From NCBI GenBank assembly GCA_029339505.1, contig JAQISU010000003.1, positions 22,037,001 to 22,101,000 on the forward strand: 64,000 nucleotides of DNA. The letters are read 5' to 3'. Position 1 is the first letter of the stretch. Each line of letters opens with the position of its first letter. Made by a program: the position numbers and the translations under genes. Below the pieces are notes generated by a model, which was not told the origin of the DNA, did no database searches, and saw only the letters and a program-made list of their open reading frames with translations. Shown piece after piece: positions 12,640-22,905 of the stretch. This stretch comes from Unio delphinus (taxonomy: Eukaryota > Mollusca > Bivalvia > Unionida > Unionidae).

Positions 12640-12840
12640 TTTCCATCCAGGGACAAGGCTAATCCATTTGGCATCAAAAGTCCATCGGATGCAAGTTTGT
12701 AATCATTTCCATCAAAATACATGATATTTCCAAATGGTAGATCCAATATAAATTCCATCAAGTGGCCCCAGTATCCTCGGAAACGGCCATAGTTTGTAAA
12801 GTAGAAGGAGTTCTCTCCCATGGCAAGTACATCATTAGCC
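12640..12840 (-). CDS. Paraoxonase-like exon (Asn168/Asn224 region)
   Basis: A 201-bp exon of a host paraoxonase/arylesterase (PON) gene, a six-bladed beta-propeller hydrolase of lactones and aryl esters. The translation contains ANDVLAMG, matching the family's Asn168-Asp169 calcium ligands, and PNGLALSLDGK, matching the Asn224 region; the end at DGK is where vertebrate PON genes also have an exon border. A splice acceptor (TTGTTGACAG) and donor (GTAAGG) bound it on the minus strand. Its first base is out of phase with the upstream exon at 14447 by simple joining, so either a small exon is missed, a boundary is off, or the gene is damaged. Confidence 0.8.
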
Positions 12841-12902
12841 CTGTCAACAAAAAATATAAATACACATAAATTCCTTTCTCTCTCTCCACATTTTATTTGC
12901 AG

Positions 12903-12903
12903 T

Positions 12904-12945
<42 letters not shown>
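12903..12945. repeat. (TC)n microsatellite
   Basis: Near-perfect CT dinucleotide run next to the exon at 12640-12840, on its upstream (intron) side. Confidence 0.95.
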
Positions 12946-12950
<5 letters not shown>

Positions 12951-13224
12951 TATTAGCACTGGGTAGAGCATATGGCACTGAAATGAATGACGAAATTGAA
13001 AACAAATGTCTTCACACTTTTTATGATGATGATGGAGATAACTGGCTGTGATATGATAAAAACAATGTTGATAACACTGTCATTGGTAATGTTGGTAATG
13101 ATAACAAACATGACAACACCTGTTGATAACATTGTCATTAGTATGTTGGCAATGATTACAGATATGACAACACATGTGAAAACTTTAAAATAATTTTTTT
13201 TAAGTATGCTTTTAAGGTTTCCAA

Positions 13225-13935
13225 CACAATGGAACCTGACATAACCTTTCCAACATTATAGGGCCTGACATAACCTTTCCAACATTATGGGGCATGACAT
13301 AACCTTTCCAATATTATGGGACATGACATAACCTTTCCAACATTATGGGACATGACATACCGGTAACCTTTCCAACATTATGGGGCATGACATAACCTTT
13401 CCAACATTATGGGGCATGACATAACCTTTCCAACATTATGGGGTATTACATAACCTTTCCAACATTATGGGGCATGACATAACCTTTTTAACATTATGGG
13501 ACATGACATAACCTTTCCAACATTATGGGGCATGACATAACCTTTCCAACATTATGGGGTATTACAAAACCTTTCCAACATTATGGGGCATGACATAACC
13601 TTTTTAACATTATGGGACATGACATAACCTTTCCAACATTATGGGGCATGACATAACCTTTCCAACATTATGGGGTATTACATAACCTTTCCAACATTAT
13701 GGGGCATGACATAACCTTTCCAACATTATGGGGCATGACATAACTTTTCCAACATTACAGGGTATAACATAACCTTTCTAACATTATGGGGAATGACAAA
13801 CCTTTCCAATATTATGGGGCATGACATAACCTTTCCAATATTATGGGGCATGACATAACCTTTCCAATATTATGGGGCATGACATAACCTTTCCAACATT
13901 ATAGGGCATGACATAACCTTTCCAACATTAAGAGG
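13225..13935. repeat. 29-bp minisatellite
   Basis: About 24 copies of a 29-bp unit (CCTTTCCAACATTATGGGG, CATGACATAA) inside the intron between the exons at 14447 and 12640. No coding potential. Confidence 0.95.
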
Positions 13936-14446
13936 CATGGCATATATCTCCAGCAGTGTAGAGCATATCAGTTATAAAAAAAAACCACTAGAACTATCTT
14001 TGATATCTCACACAATTCTTCGAATATCTGCAGACTCACTATTTAAGATCACATTTTGGCATTACCTAAGATTTGTTGTGATAAAGGTTTTTTCCTTTTC
14101 ATATTCTGAATCAGAGACCCTTCCCATCATGCCTATGTTTCAAAATAAGATGCTTTAATAAATATGTAGATGGAATATATTAAGTACCATTCTCATAAAC
14201 CTGATACTATGAAAAGTGTAAAAGTATCTTTTAAGAAAGCACAAAAAAATCTTAATGTCCAAGACTAACTCTGATTAACTTGATTAATGGGATCTATTTG
14301 ATAAATTTTCTCACCTTGATGGAACAGTATCATTTTAAAGATGCAAAAAACATAAGAAACCTGTCCGAATTGCAAAGTTTATGAATGTCATATGTAGGTA
14401 ACAAAGTTACACACAAATGTCATATGTAGGTAACAAAGGTACATAC

Positions 14447-14571
14447 AAAATTAATGGCTGGATCTATGTAGGTCTTAATATGCTGCAGAAGATTCTCTTC
14501 AGGTATGAACTCAAATTTCTCAATGGTATCAAAACCTGGAGGATGATTGACAACAAATAGTGTGACTCGTC
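14447..14571 (-). CDS. Paraoxonase-like exon (His134 region)
   Basis: A 125-bp exon on the minus strand with acceptor TTTTTCAG and donor GTATGT. It encodes RVTLFVVNHPPGF, aligning with the PON segment LLVVNHPD whose histidine (His134 in human PON1) supports the catalytic His115, followed by IEKFEFIPEENLLQHIKT, aligning with VELFKFQEEEKSLLHLKT. It starts in phase 1, as the exon at 20439-20628 requires (that exon ends one base into a codon). Parts of this exon and its acceptor are duplicated in the adjacent intron. Confidence 0.85.
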
Positions 14572-14574
14572 CTG

Positions 14575-15020
14575 AAAAAGAAAACATTCTCAGTGGTATA
14601 AAAACCTGGAGGAGGATTCACAACAAAAAGTGACTTATCCTGAAGAAAAAAAAAATTTCTCAGTTGCATACATCTGAGGATGATTCATAACAAATAGTGT
14701 GACTCATCCTGAAGGGCCCCGAGTGGCCGAGTGGTCTAAAGCGCTCTCCGTTACAAATCACTGCCATTTCACCTCTGCGTGGGTTCGAATCTAAGATTTG
14801 GCTAATGTAGTTACGTGAGAAAACTTGCCAGTAGCTTCTTGTGGGTTGGTGGTTCTTTCCAGGGGTTTTCCCGGATTCTCCCTCCACCAATAGTACTGGC
14901 TGCCATGTATAGCCTATCGTGTGCTGAAAAATGGTGTTAAACCCTACAACAACGACTCGTCCGGAAAAAGAAAAAAAATTCTCAGTGGTAAAAAGACCTG
15001 AGGATGATTCACAACAAATA
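14575..15020 (-). repeat. Exon-edge duplications split by a SINE
   Basis: The 5' part of the exon at 14447-14571 with its splice acceptor recurs three times in the upstream intron, at about 14585-14640, 14650-14712 and 14962-15020 (motifs TTCTCAGTGG, AAACCTGGAGGA, GATTCACAACAAATAGTG). The copies are degenerate and not in frame as exons, though each keeps a pyrimidine-rich acceptor-like edge. The SINE at 14716-14957 was inserted into this small array. Confidence 0.75.
14716..14957 (+). repeat. SINE family 2, full copy (tRNA-Leu/Ser-like head)
   Basis: The plus strand begins with a tRNA-like head: GGCCCCGAGTGGCCGAGTGG (A box), a long variable region typical of Leu/Ser tRNAs, and GGGTTCGAATC (B box). 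The body follows and ends near AACAACGACTCG. GACTCATCCTG before and GACTCGTCCGG after may be a diverged target duplication, but those sequences are also part of the duplicated exon edge. A full minus-strand copy is at 60055-60309 and a headless one at 1745-1905. Confidence 0.75.
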
Positions 15021-15401
15021 GTGGTATTTCTGAAACATACATGGTTGTTACATTTTTCTAAATGGTGTGCTAACACAGTTCGTTAAATAAGTTTAACTTA
15101 TTATTACAAAACATGTTTTGCTTGTTTCAACTATTACAATAACTGAGACATTTTATTTCCAGTGCAAAAATGTGACCATGTTATAATCCTTTAAATTTAT
15201 TTCAACTTTATCTTCATTGTGTCCCATTCGTCCATCACCAGATCTAACTTGCATATATGTTACAGTAAAATGTTTGACACAAAAATCTTACCACAAAATA
15301 CTGACACAAAACATTACCATAACATTTTGACACACACTTTCCACAAAACTTTAACACACAGCTTGATTCTTGATGCTGCCACTGACTCTGCTGCAACAAA
15401 A

Positions 15402-15545
15402 GTGATACCCATGTCATACCATATGATCACTGGCAATGCATACCCATGTCATACCATATGATCACTGGCAATGCATACCCATGTCATACCATATGATCAC
15501 TGGCAATGCATACCCATGTCATACCATATGATCACTGGTAATGCA
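15402..15545. repeat. 35-bp tandem repeat, four copies
   Basis: Four nearly identical copies of CCCATGTCATACCATATGA followed by TCACTGGCAATGCATA. Confidence 0.95.
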
Positions 15546-15649
15546 TAGTGACACCTGTGTTACACCATACCAGGGTTCTGGCAATCTTTAAAAAAAGTAT
15601 TCCATGACTTTTAAAAAACTTATCTAAGACCTTTATACATGTACCAATT

Positions 15650-15905
15650 TCAAGAGTACCTATTACATAAATATTACAACCTCTAATACACCTATGTAAA
15701 TTTAACAAAAAAACATATTTTATAAATATTACAACCTCTAACACTTACCTAACATGTAAATTTAACTCAAAAACATATTTTATAAATATCACAACCTCTA
15801 ATACTTACCTAACATGTAAATTTAACTCAAAAACATATTTTATAAATATTACAACCTCTAATGCTTACCGAACATGTAAATTTAACACAAAAAACACATT
15901 TTACA
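15650..15905. repeat. 60-bp tandem repeat
   Basis: About four copies of a 60-bp unit (AACATGTAAATTTAACTCAA, AAACATATTTTATAAATATT, ACAACCTCTAATACTTACCT). Confidence 0.9.
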
Positions 15906-16239
15906 GCTGGCTCTGGCCATACTTCATTGTATCAGATAGTTCATTCTCTTCTGAGTGCCAGGAGTACAATGATTTTGAATGGTGATAAGATCCCTGGATT
16001 TAGTATGACTGAAGTTTATGGGGAACCTACTCTAACAAATTCATCATCGAAGTAGGAAGATAATTTCACGTTGGCAAACAATAATGAGACCGGATAATGC
16101 AAAATAGCCAATTCCATCACTTTTCCAAAACTTTGAATCAAATTTTCACAAATTTCCAAGGCCCATGAAATGCTTTTCTGTAATGTACAAACTTTTTCAG
16201 GATTTCCATGACTACAGGAACCTTGCCAAACCAATATCA

Positions 16240-16560
16240 CCACACCATCAGTAGTAATGCATAGTGATACTTGTGTCACACCATACCTATGTCACCATAT
16301 CATCTGTAGTAATGCATAGTGACATCTGCGTTACACCATACCTATGTCACCATATCATCAGTAGTAATGCATAGTGACACTTGTGTAACACCATACCATT
16401 GTCACCATATAATTAGTAATAATAAAGAGTGATACTTGTGTCACACCATACCTATGTCACCATATCATCTGTAGTAATGCATAGTGACACTTGTGTCACA
16501 CCATACCTATGTCACCATATTATCAGTGGTAATGCAGAGCGACACATGTGTTTTCTACAG
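16240..16560. repeat. 55-bp tandem repeat
   Basis: About six copies of a 55-bp unit (ATGCATAGTGACACTTGTGT, CACACCATACCTATGTCACC, ATATCATCAGTAGTA), related in sequence to the 35-bp repeat at 15402-15545. Confidence 0.9.
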
Positions 16561-16640
16561 TTCAAGTCTTTCTGATGTGTTAGTTCTGCTACTGTTACAG
16601 TTCATGGAGGTGTGTGCAGTGTCCTATTGTCAACCTTCAT

Positions 16641-16644
<4 letters not shown>

Positions 16645-16704
<60 letters not shown>
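16645..16704. repeat. (TG)n microsatellite at SINE tail
   Basis: About 30 TG repeats immediately beside the SINE family 1 copy at 16704-16995. On the minus strand it is a CA tail at the 3' end of the SINE. Confidence 0.95.
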
Positions 16705-16707
<3 letters not shown>

Positions 16708-16995
16708 TTTGGATTTTTAATGAAGTTTTAACATTTTTTCAGTCATTGCTATGATTTCTGCAGTGTGACAGTGTATAGTAATGTATAGTAATGTGAAGCA
16801 CTGAGGCATCATGCTAATGACATGTAGAATGATGTCCCACCCAGTCACATTATCCTGACACCAGGATGACCAGTCTTAACACAAAACTCTTAATGCTGAG
16901 TGCCAAACAAAGCAGCTGCTAGTACTATTTTTTCAAGTCTTTGATATGACTTGGCTTTGGATTTAAACCCGCATTCACTCTAACCACAATGCCAC
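16704..16995 (-). repeat. SINE family 1 copy
   Basis: Carries the family motifs (CAGTGTGACAG, GATGTCCCACCCAGTCAC, ATCCTGACACCAGG, TTAATGCTGAGTGCC). The tRNA-like head is degraded at about 16950-16995 (CTCTAACCACAATGCCAC remains). Confidence 0.7.
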
Positions 16996-17534
16996 AATAA
17001 ATTCATTCTATTAGGGTCAATGAAGATTTTCCATGGATTGCAGCAATTAAAGTGGTAGATGCTGAGACCAAGAATGTATTGTAGCATAAATATTATAATC
17101 AGGTCACCGAATGCATAATCCAAGATCACAAAATGTCCACACCTGCTAACAAATGAACTCAAATAAAAAGTTGCTAACTTGATATACTGGACACTGAACA
17201 TACTGGACATAAGATGCATGTAACTGTCATGCATTTATTTTTTTCCAACAGCCAACATAGGCTTTCCATGACCCCATAAGTGAAAGACACCCTCTTGGTC
17301 TGTATTGTCACACTAAAGAAAGATGCGTATACCATATGTTTTAATTATATTGTGTGTCATCACATATCAGAACTTAAAAACAAATGTGAAACCTTGAGTC
17401 TCATAAAACAGAAAATATTAGCAACAGGAAATCAACCGTAGGTAATTTTAGGCATTCTAGCAGCATTTTTAACATATTTTGGCTGTAGCATATCAAGAAA
17501 ATCAAACATAAGTGCCTTTCCTAGGAATTCACTA
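16996..17534. other. No gene seen
   Basis: AT-rich intron-like sequence; no supported feature. Confidence 0.45.
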
Positions 17535-17611
17535 AGGCAACCAAACCAAACTGGCCTTGGCAGGTATCAAACCCCTGATCTATGGACTACAAGTCCAATG
17601 CTCTACCAACT
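17535..17611 (-). repeat. tRNA-Thr-like pseudogene or SINE head
   Basis: On the minus strand: A-box-like TAGTTGGTAGAGCA, an anticodon arm with loop CTTGTAG (TGT, threonine) and a B-box-like GGTTTGATACC. The acceptor ends do not pair well and a T-T mismatch lies at the outer anticodon-stem pair, so this is a relic. Confidence 0.5.
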
Positions 17612-17984
17612 ATATATAATTGTATACAAAGTTTCATCCCTAAAGCTGATATGACTTTTAAAATATATAAAAGTAAAATGTGTGGGAAAACTTAAAAATG
17701 TCAACCCAAGACAATAATCTTGAAAATACAACCCTCAATATGATACACAAAACACATTCAAAAAGCTCGTGTAAAAGTATACAAAGTTTTATCCCTGAAT
17801 CTGAAAGAGTAGCAAAGCGTGATGGAAACCTTAAAAGAGTGACCTTTCACCTTTATGGAGAAAATAGATCACAAATGTAGCATATAACAAACTTCTAATG
17901 ACGATACACAAGTATACCATGAATCATCCCATAATATCTCACAACTCCGAGATAGCAGACCATAATGTAAAGTGTGACAGAGTG

Positions 17985-18145
17985 CGTGTTTGTGTGTGTG
18001 ATTTGTATTTTTAAGACTGCTTTAACATTTTTCAGTCATATCGCTACAATGTCTGCAGTGCAGCAGTACATAGTCATGTCTAGCACTGGGGCATCATGCC
18101 ACAGACATGTAGCATGATGTCCCATCCAGTCACGTTATCCTGATT
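17985..18145 (-). repeat. SINE family 1, truncated copy
   Basis: Begins after a short TG run and carries the family motifs to CCCATCCAGTCACGTTATCC, where the match stops. The tRNA-like head is missing. Confidence 0.65.
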
Positions 18146-18960
18146 TCAAATTATCCGAATTTCAAATAGCTTTAAACTTGTTGAGTAAAAACAAAAGTGG
18201 CAAGGATAGAATGCTGGAGAGATGGAAATTAAAAAGGTATGTCCCCCCCCCCACCTCCAATTTTCACAAAAAGTCTGGGAATAATGAGAGCAAGACTCTT
18301 TAAGATTTTGAATGCTGAATACCAAAACATTAGTCTATGCTTAATGCTATAAACACTTATTCGTTATTTGTCATAATGATGCAGCCTACAAAATAAGATA
18401 ACGGACAAGACTGTAGAAGGAATCATACAGAATTCTGAATGATAAATTCAAAGACTTTTCCCAAACTTTCAAAGACCACAAACACTGATCTCCAAGACCT
18501 ATTTTCACTAACATTTTCATATACAAGTTACATTATATGAGAGAACAACAAATGCAAAATACTACCATACTGTTCAATGATGAAATTCAAACTATAAATA
18601 ATCAAAAGAAAGACACCAAGAAAAGTCGATTACAACAAAGCTAACAACCTTGGACAATTTTATTTGTGATTATGGAAAAAAATTAAAAAATTTTGGTTTA
18701 TTTCAATTTTCAAAGACTATTAAAGACCTCATCAGGTTAATCTGTTCGATTTTCCCAAGGCCTTCAAAATGCTACCTCATTTTTCCCAAACTGCCAAAGA
18801 CATTCAAAGACCATAAGAACCCTGTATACGCACATCCAGTGCCACAATTTTCAATCATCTATAGTTTTGTATTCTCTGCTGTATGTAATTAGGGCTGTTC
18901 CAGTACAATATACAATGGATCCAAGAAAAGCACTTTTAATGCAGAAAAATTCCTCCATAG
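18146..18960. other. No gene seen
   Basis: AT-rich; contains a short poly-C run near 18245. Nothing else supported. Confidence 0.45.
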
Positions 18961-18979
18961 ATGTAATTTCGAATAATTA

Positions 18980-19275
18980 TTTTGAATTGTTTTCATATAA
19001 ACTCCTTGGGTAACCTGAGTACTGTAGCATGTTTTTAAAAAGGGTACCTTCCCTGGGTCATGATCATCAGTCTCGTGACCTAGTGTGGTCATTGAGGCTC
19101 TGTGTTGACGAGTTTTGCGGAGACACAGACGTTGGCACATGATCAAGACAAGTTCCCTCCACTTGTCTTGATCATGTGCCAATGCCTGTGTCTCCACAAA
19201 ACTTTTCCTGGTCCATTCTGTGATATTGTCAGTCCACTTTTTTCTCTGTCTACCTCTCCTTCTGCCACCCTGGAC
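18980..19275 (-). mobile_element. LINE C-terminal fragment
   Basis: Minus-strand translation gives GRRRGRQRKKWTDNITEW followed, across a frame change, by ETQALAHDQDKWRELV. This is the conserved C-terminal tail of a class of endonuclease-reverse transcriptase LINEs (R-G-R-x-R-K-R-W-x-D-N-I-K-E then LAHDRxxWRxLV). It is broken and partial. An inverted duplication of its middle part forms a hairpin at 19119-19194. Confidence 0.7.
19119..19194. repeat. Near-perfect hairpin
   Basis: GGAGACACAGACGTTGGCAC... at 19119 is the reverse complement, with about two mismatches, of ...GTGCCAATGCCTGTGTCTCC ending at 19194. The arms are about 35 bp with a 6-bp loop. It arose within the LINE fragment by inverted duplication. 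Confidence 0.85.
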
Positions 19276-19377
19276 ATTTCCCTGGGTACCATAATGTTAA
19301 ATGGAACCACCCTTGTATGCTTTTTGTTTGATCCTTCTCTAGCTTCACTCACTAATATAACTCATGAAATCATGTAC

Positions 19378-20438
19378 TATACCTGACTGCTTATCTTTTA
19401 AAATTTTGATGCCATGTGGATGATATGATACATACCTGACTGCTTGTCTTCTAAAACGATGATGCCATGTAGATAAAATGTACAACACCTGATGCCATGT
19501 AGATGAAATGTACAACACCTGATGCCATGTGGATGAAATGTATAACACATAATGCCATGTGGATGATACAATGTCTGATGCCATGTGGATAAATTGTACA
19601 ACACCTGATGCCATGTAGATGAAATGTACAACACCGGATGCCATGTGGATGAAATGTATAACACATAATGCCATGTGGATGATACAATGTCTGATGCCAT
19701 GTGGATAAAATGTACAACACCTGATGCCATGTAGATGAAATGTACAACACCTGATGCCATGTGGATGAAATGTATAACACATAATGCCATGTGGATGATA
19801 CAATGTCTGATGCCATGTGGATAAAATGTACAACACCTGATGCCATGTAGATGAAATGTACAACATCTGATGCCATGTGGATGAAATGTATAACACATAA
19901 TGCCATGTGGATGATACAATGTCTGATGCCATGTGGATAAAATGTACAACACCTGATGCCATGTAGATGAAATGTACAACACCTGATGCCATGTGGATGA
20001 AATGTATAACACATAATGCCATGTGGATGATACAATGTCTGATGCCATGTGGATAAAATGTACAACACCTGATGCCATGTAGATGAAATGTACAACACCT
20101 GATGCCATGTGGATGAAATGTATAACACATAATGCCATGTGGATAAAATGTACAATACCTAGCTGCTTGTCTTCTAAAATGCTGATGTCATGTGGATGAA
20201 ATGTACAACACCTGATGCCATGTGGGTGAAATGTACAACACCTGATGCCATGTGGATGAAATGTACAACTGTTGCACCTGATGATATGATACATACCTGA
20301 CTGCTTGTCTTCTAAAATGATGATGCCATGTGGATGAAATGTACAACACATGATGCCATGTGGATGAAATGTACAACACCTGATGCCATGTTGACTAAAT
20401 GTACAACACCTGATGTCATGTGCATGATATGTAAATAC
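19378..20438 (-). repeat. Minisatellite derived from a paraoxonase exon
   Basis: About 30 copies of a roughly 30-bp unit whose minus strand reads ACATTTCATCCACATGGCAT, matching the paraoxonase-like exon next to it (20439-20628) at the segment for FHPHGIS. Much of the array (about 19570-20150) is five copies of a 116-bp block of four units. At about 19378, 19428, 20157 and 20290 longer copies also keep the exon end and splice donor (on the minus strand GACAAGCAGTCAGGTA or close variants). The long minus-strand open frames here reflect a repeat length compatible with translation, not a protein. Confidence 0.85.
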
Positions 20439-20628
20439 CTGACTGCTTGTCTTCAAAAATGCTGATGCCATGTGGGTGAAATGTATCTTGATCAAATCCT
20501 TCACTTATCTTCAGGACAAATGGATCTTTCTCTGGATGGTTGAAGTCAAACAGTAAAATTTTACCCTTGATGTTGTGTTCTTCATGGTACATGTTTAGTG
20601 ACTTTGGTAAAAGAGGAAACAAAAGGCC
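20439..20628 (-). CDS. Paraoxonase-like exon (His115 region)
   Basis: A 190-bp exon with acceptor ATATTTACAG and donor GTATTT on the minus strand. It starts in phase 0, fitting the end of the exon at 61247-61302, and ends one base into a codon, fitting the exon at 14447-14571. It encodes GKILLFDFNHPE, matching PON GKILLMDLNEE, then FHPHGISIFEDKQ, matching FNPHGISTFTDE, which carries the catalytic His115 of human PON1. The upstream intron is about 40.6 kb and contains both viral elements. Confidence 0.88.
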
Positions 20629-20699
20629 CTGTAAATATATTAAAAACTGAATGTATTGTTTTGTAAATTGTTGAAAACTGATGAGAGCTGTACGGCCCA

Positions 20700-22045
20700 A
20701 TCTTTTGCAACTGTTGACAGATTCAAAGTAGCAGGCTAGAGAATTTTCACCCTGGGACTGAGCAGGTGATTAGAGTGATGCTCAGTACTCGAGTGACAAT
20801 TAAAGTTATACCCAGTAATCCAATGACTTTTTGTAGGGATGCCCAGTGATCCAGCAACGAATAGGTGTGCTCAGTCTTTAGTCCTGGTTAGACATTTCAA
20901 TCAAAAGTTTTCAGATTCATTTGGTTTTCTCCATTCTTAAAGGACTCTCTCAACACATCTGACCATGGTTTCACAAATAAGAACTAAAAATTTACTTAAA
21001 CTAAGATATTTACATTTTTATGTTTACAATACTTTTGACAATATTCAGATATAAGTTAATGGTAGAGATAAAATGAAAGGATAAAAAAGTAACTCTTTAC
21101 TTTTAAACATGTACACTCAGAAACATTTGTATTCTTATAAAAATAATTGAGGAATTTGTTAAATTTGAGGAAATCCTCAAATTCTCTCCATAAATATATG
21201 GATCAATTCAAGATAAATGACAATTTTTAACCCTGTGAAATTTCAATCTTTCTAACCAAAATATAATCAGAAATTTTAGTTCAGGAAGAAAATTTGAAAT
21301 GTTTAGAGAAGATGGGGCCTAGCTGTATAAACTATTTTGTACTATATACATTGTTCTTAGGTCAGATTTTAAACTGAGCTATACAAAACAACTTTTGGTT
21401 CTGTGATCTGATCTGAGCTGTACAAACTATTTTGTACCATATAAATTGTTCTTAGGTCAGATTTGAAACTTAGCTATCCAAAACAACTTTTGGTACTGTG
21501 ATCTGATCTGAGCTGGCCAAACTATTCTGCACTGCAAACCTGCCAACCCCTAAGTGGCAAAAGAGTGCATATCCAGCCATAAAAGTTTAATAATCTATGA
21601 ATTACATGTTAAATTGCAATAAACTGTATGAAAAATGTACATTTAGCTTTGTTACTAACTTTGATCTGTTCACTAATGGGTAAAATCCATGTGGATTAGA
21701 ACCAGAATACATAGAACATTTTTACATATTATACACACAAAACAATCGCCTTAACTAACCTGCATTTCTAACTTTCATGGAATCAGTGTAAAGTCAACTC
21801 CATGAATTCAGCAATGAGCAAAACAATGTGCTCAAAACCTTCTTTATAAATTTGTAAAGTATTATTGATGTGCGCTTTTCCTAATATGACATATTTACAA
21901 GTTTAAAAAGATCCCTCTGCTCTAGCATGATTTCGGTCATATAGCATTTATTAGTCACATTGATAAAGCCTGTTTCGCTTAGCAACTAGCACTACTATAA
22001 TCATGTATAGACTGGTCACATATCCAATTTTCATAATTGATATAA
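20700..22045. other. Intron sequence with a two-copy repeat
   Basis: AT-rich. A roughly 95-bp unit occurs twice at about 21318-21515 (AACTATTTTGTAC...TGTTCTTAGGTCAGATTT...GTGATCTGATCTGAGCTG). Weak similarity to it appears just right of element A at 39352-39395. No gene seen. Confidence 0.5.
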
Positions 22046-22050
22046 GTCTG
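22046..22050. repeat. Target-site duplication of element A, left
   Basis: GTCTG directly before the left terminal repeat; the same five bases follow the right terminal repeat at 38375-38379. Five to six bp fits insertion by an rve-type integrase. Confidence 0.85.
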
Positions 22051-22252
22051 AGCAGCAGAGGGGGCGAATCAGACAACTTTTTTTTGTTTTTATTTTTGAT
22101 TATACCCCCTCCAAAATAACACTGGACCCTTCTCGCGAAAAAATAAGTCTCTGACCCTTGTCTGAAAACATTCGCGTCGCAACGTCGTTGTCACTCACCC
22201 CCTCTGCTGCTAGAACTTTCAGTTGGGGTTAACCGAATATTTGATCAAGTCC
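22051..22252 (+). repeat. Element A left terminal inverted repeat
   Basis: 202 bp, inverted at 38173-38374. The outer part (22051-22211) is itself a foldback: AGCAGCAGAGGGGGCGAAT at the tip recurs as its near reverse complement at 22187-22211. The inner 24 bp include the last seven codons and stop of the ATPase gene, so a copy of that gene's end is also found at the other terminus. Confidence 0.93.
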
Positions 22253-22900
22253 GATACGATATCGTGTTCGAGGGTCATGTAAATTTATTGTTACAAATCC
22301 GTGTGGGGTAGACTGAGCATGACTAAAGAAATTTCTAAATTGATTGAAGTCCATATCAGAACACCATGTCTGCCAAATATTTCGTAGCGTATGTGTATCA
22401 ACGCCGTTGAATACAGCAAGCATATTACAGTTATCTCTAATCACTTTTGGAATCTGAGTGTAGCGTTGAGTGACATAGATCACATCAGTGTTTTTATGCC
22501 TGCCTCTGGAAAATATTCTAGCAGGATTTTTTTGATTATCTAACATGACATCGTCGTATACAACTAAATTGTTGATACTTCCATCGAGGTCATTCACGGA
22601 TGGCGCCTCGTCAATATCGGTTATAAATTCAATAACATCCTCGGCGGCAATCTCTGAAGCGTTTTCATTAAAATCTTTTAGCACTTCATAGCATCGTTGA
22701 TCATCTACGCTAGGGGCAATTAAATACAACTTATCCCACTTCATCCATCTCATTATTAAATTGAGCAACAATTGCGTTTTACCGGATCCAGATGGTCCGA
22801 TTATAATTGCGCGGATAGAGTTTGGTAGCGCTGCATGATGTTTCACTGGTTCTCTTGTTTTAGTCGCTGAAAAATCAATTATATTCATATCTCTATACAT
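22229..22900 (-). CDS. A32-like genome-packaging ATPase
   Basis: A 223-residue P-loop ATPase of the FtsK/HerA type that in Polinton-like viruses and large DNA viruses pumps DNA into the capsid. Visible motifs: Walker A GPSGSGKT (35-42), Walker B LVVYDD (112-117) and the VTQRYTQIP sensor-like segment (about 143-151). The length is normal for the family. The ATG at 22900 is five bases from the start of the zinc-ribbon gene on the other strand, so the two are head-to-head. The last seven codons lie in the terminal repeat. The element B copy at 57682-58353 has the same length and is closely similar. Confidence 0.93.
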   Translation of the reverse strand: MYRDMNIIDFSATKTREPVKHHAALPNSIRAIIIGPSGSGKTQLLLNLIMRWMKWDKLYLIAPSVDDQRCYEVLKDFNENASEIAAEDVIEFITDIDEAPSVNDLDGSINNLVVYDDVMLDNQKNPARIFSRGRHKNTDVIYVTQRYTQIPKVIRDNCNMLAVFNGVDTHTLRNIWQTWCSDMDFNQFRNFFSHAQSTPHGFVTINLHDPRTRYRIGLDQIFG

Positions 22901-22905
22901 AAATT

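Noticed and set aside
14716..14800. Functional tRNA gene
   Set aside because: The A and B boxes belong to a SINE head with a body and other copies; the cloverleaf is degraded.
19345..20504. Long minus-strand open frames encoding HPHGI-type repeats
   Set aside because: They come from a tandem array in an intron whose unit length permits open frames in all three phases; not a protein.
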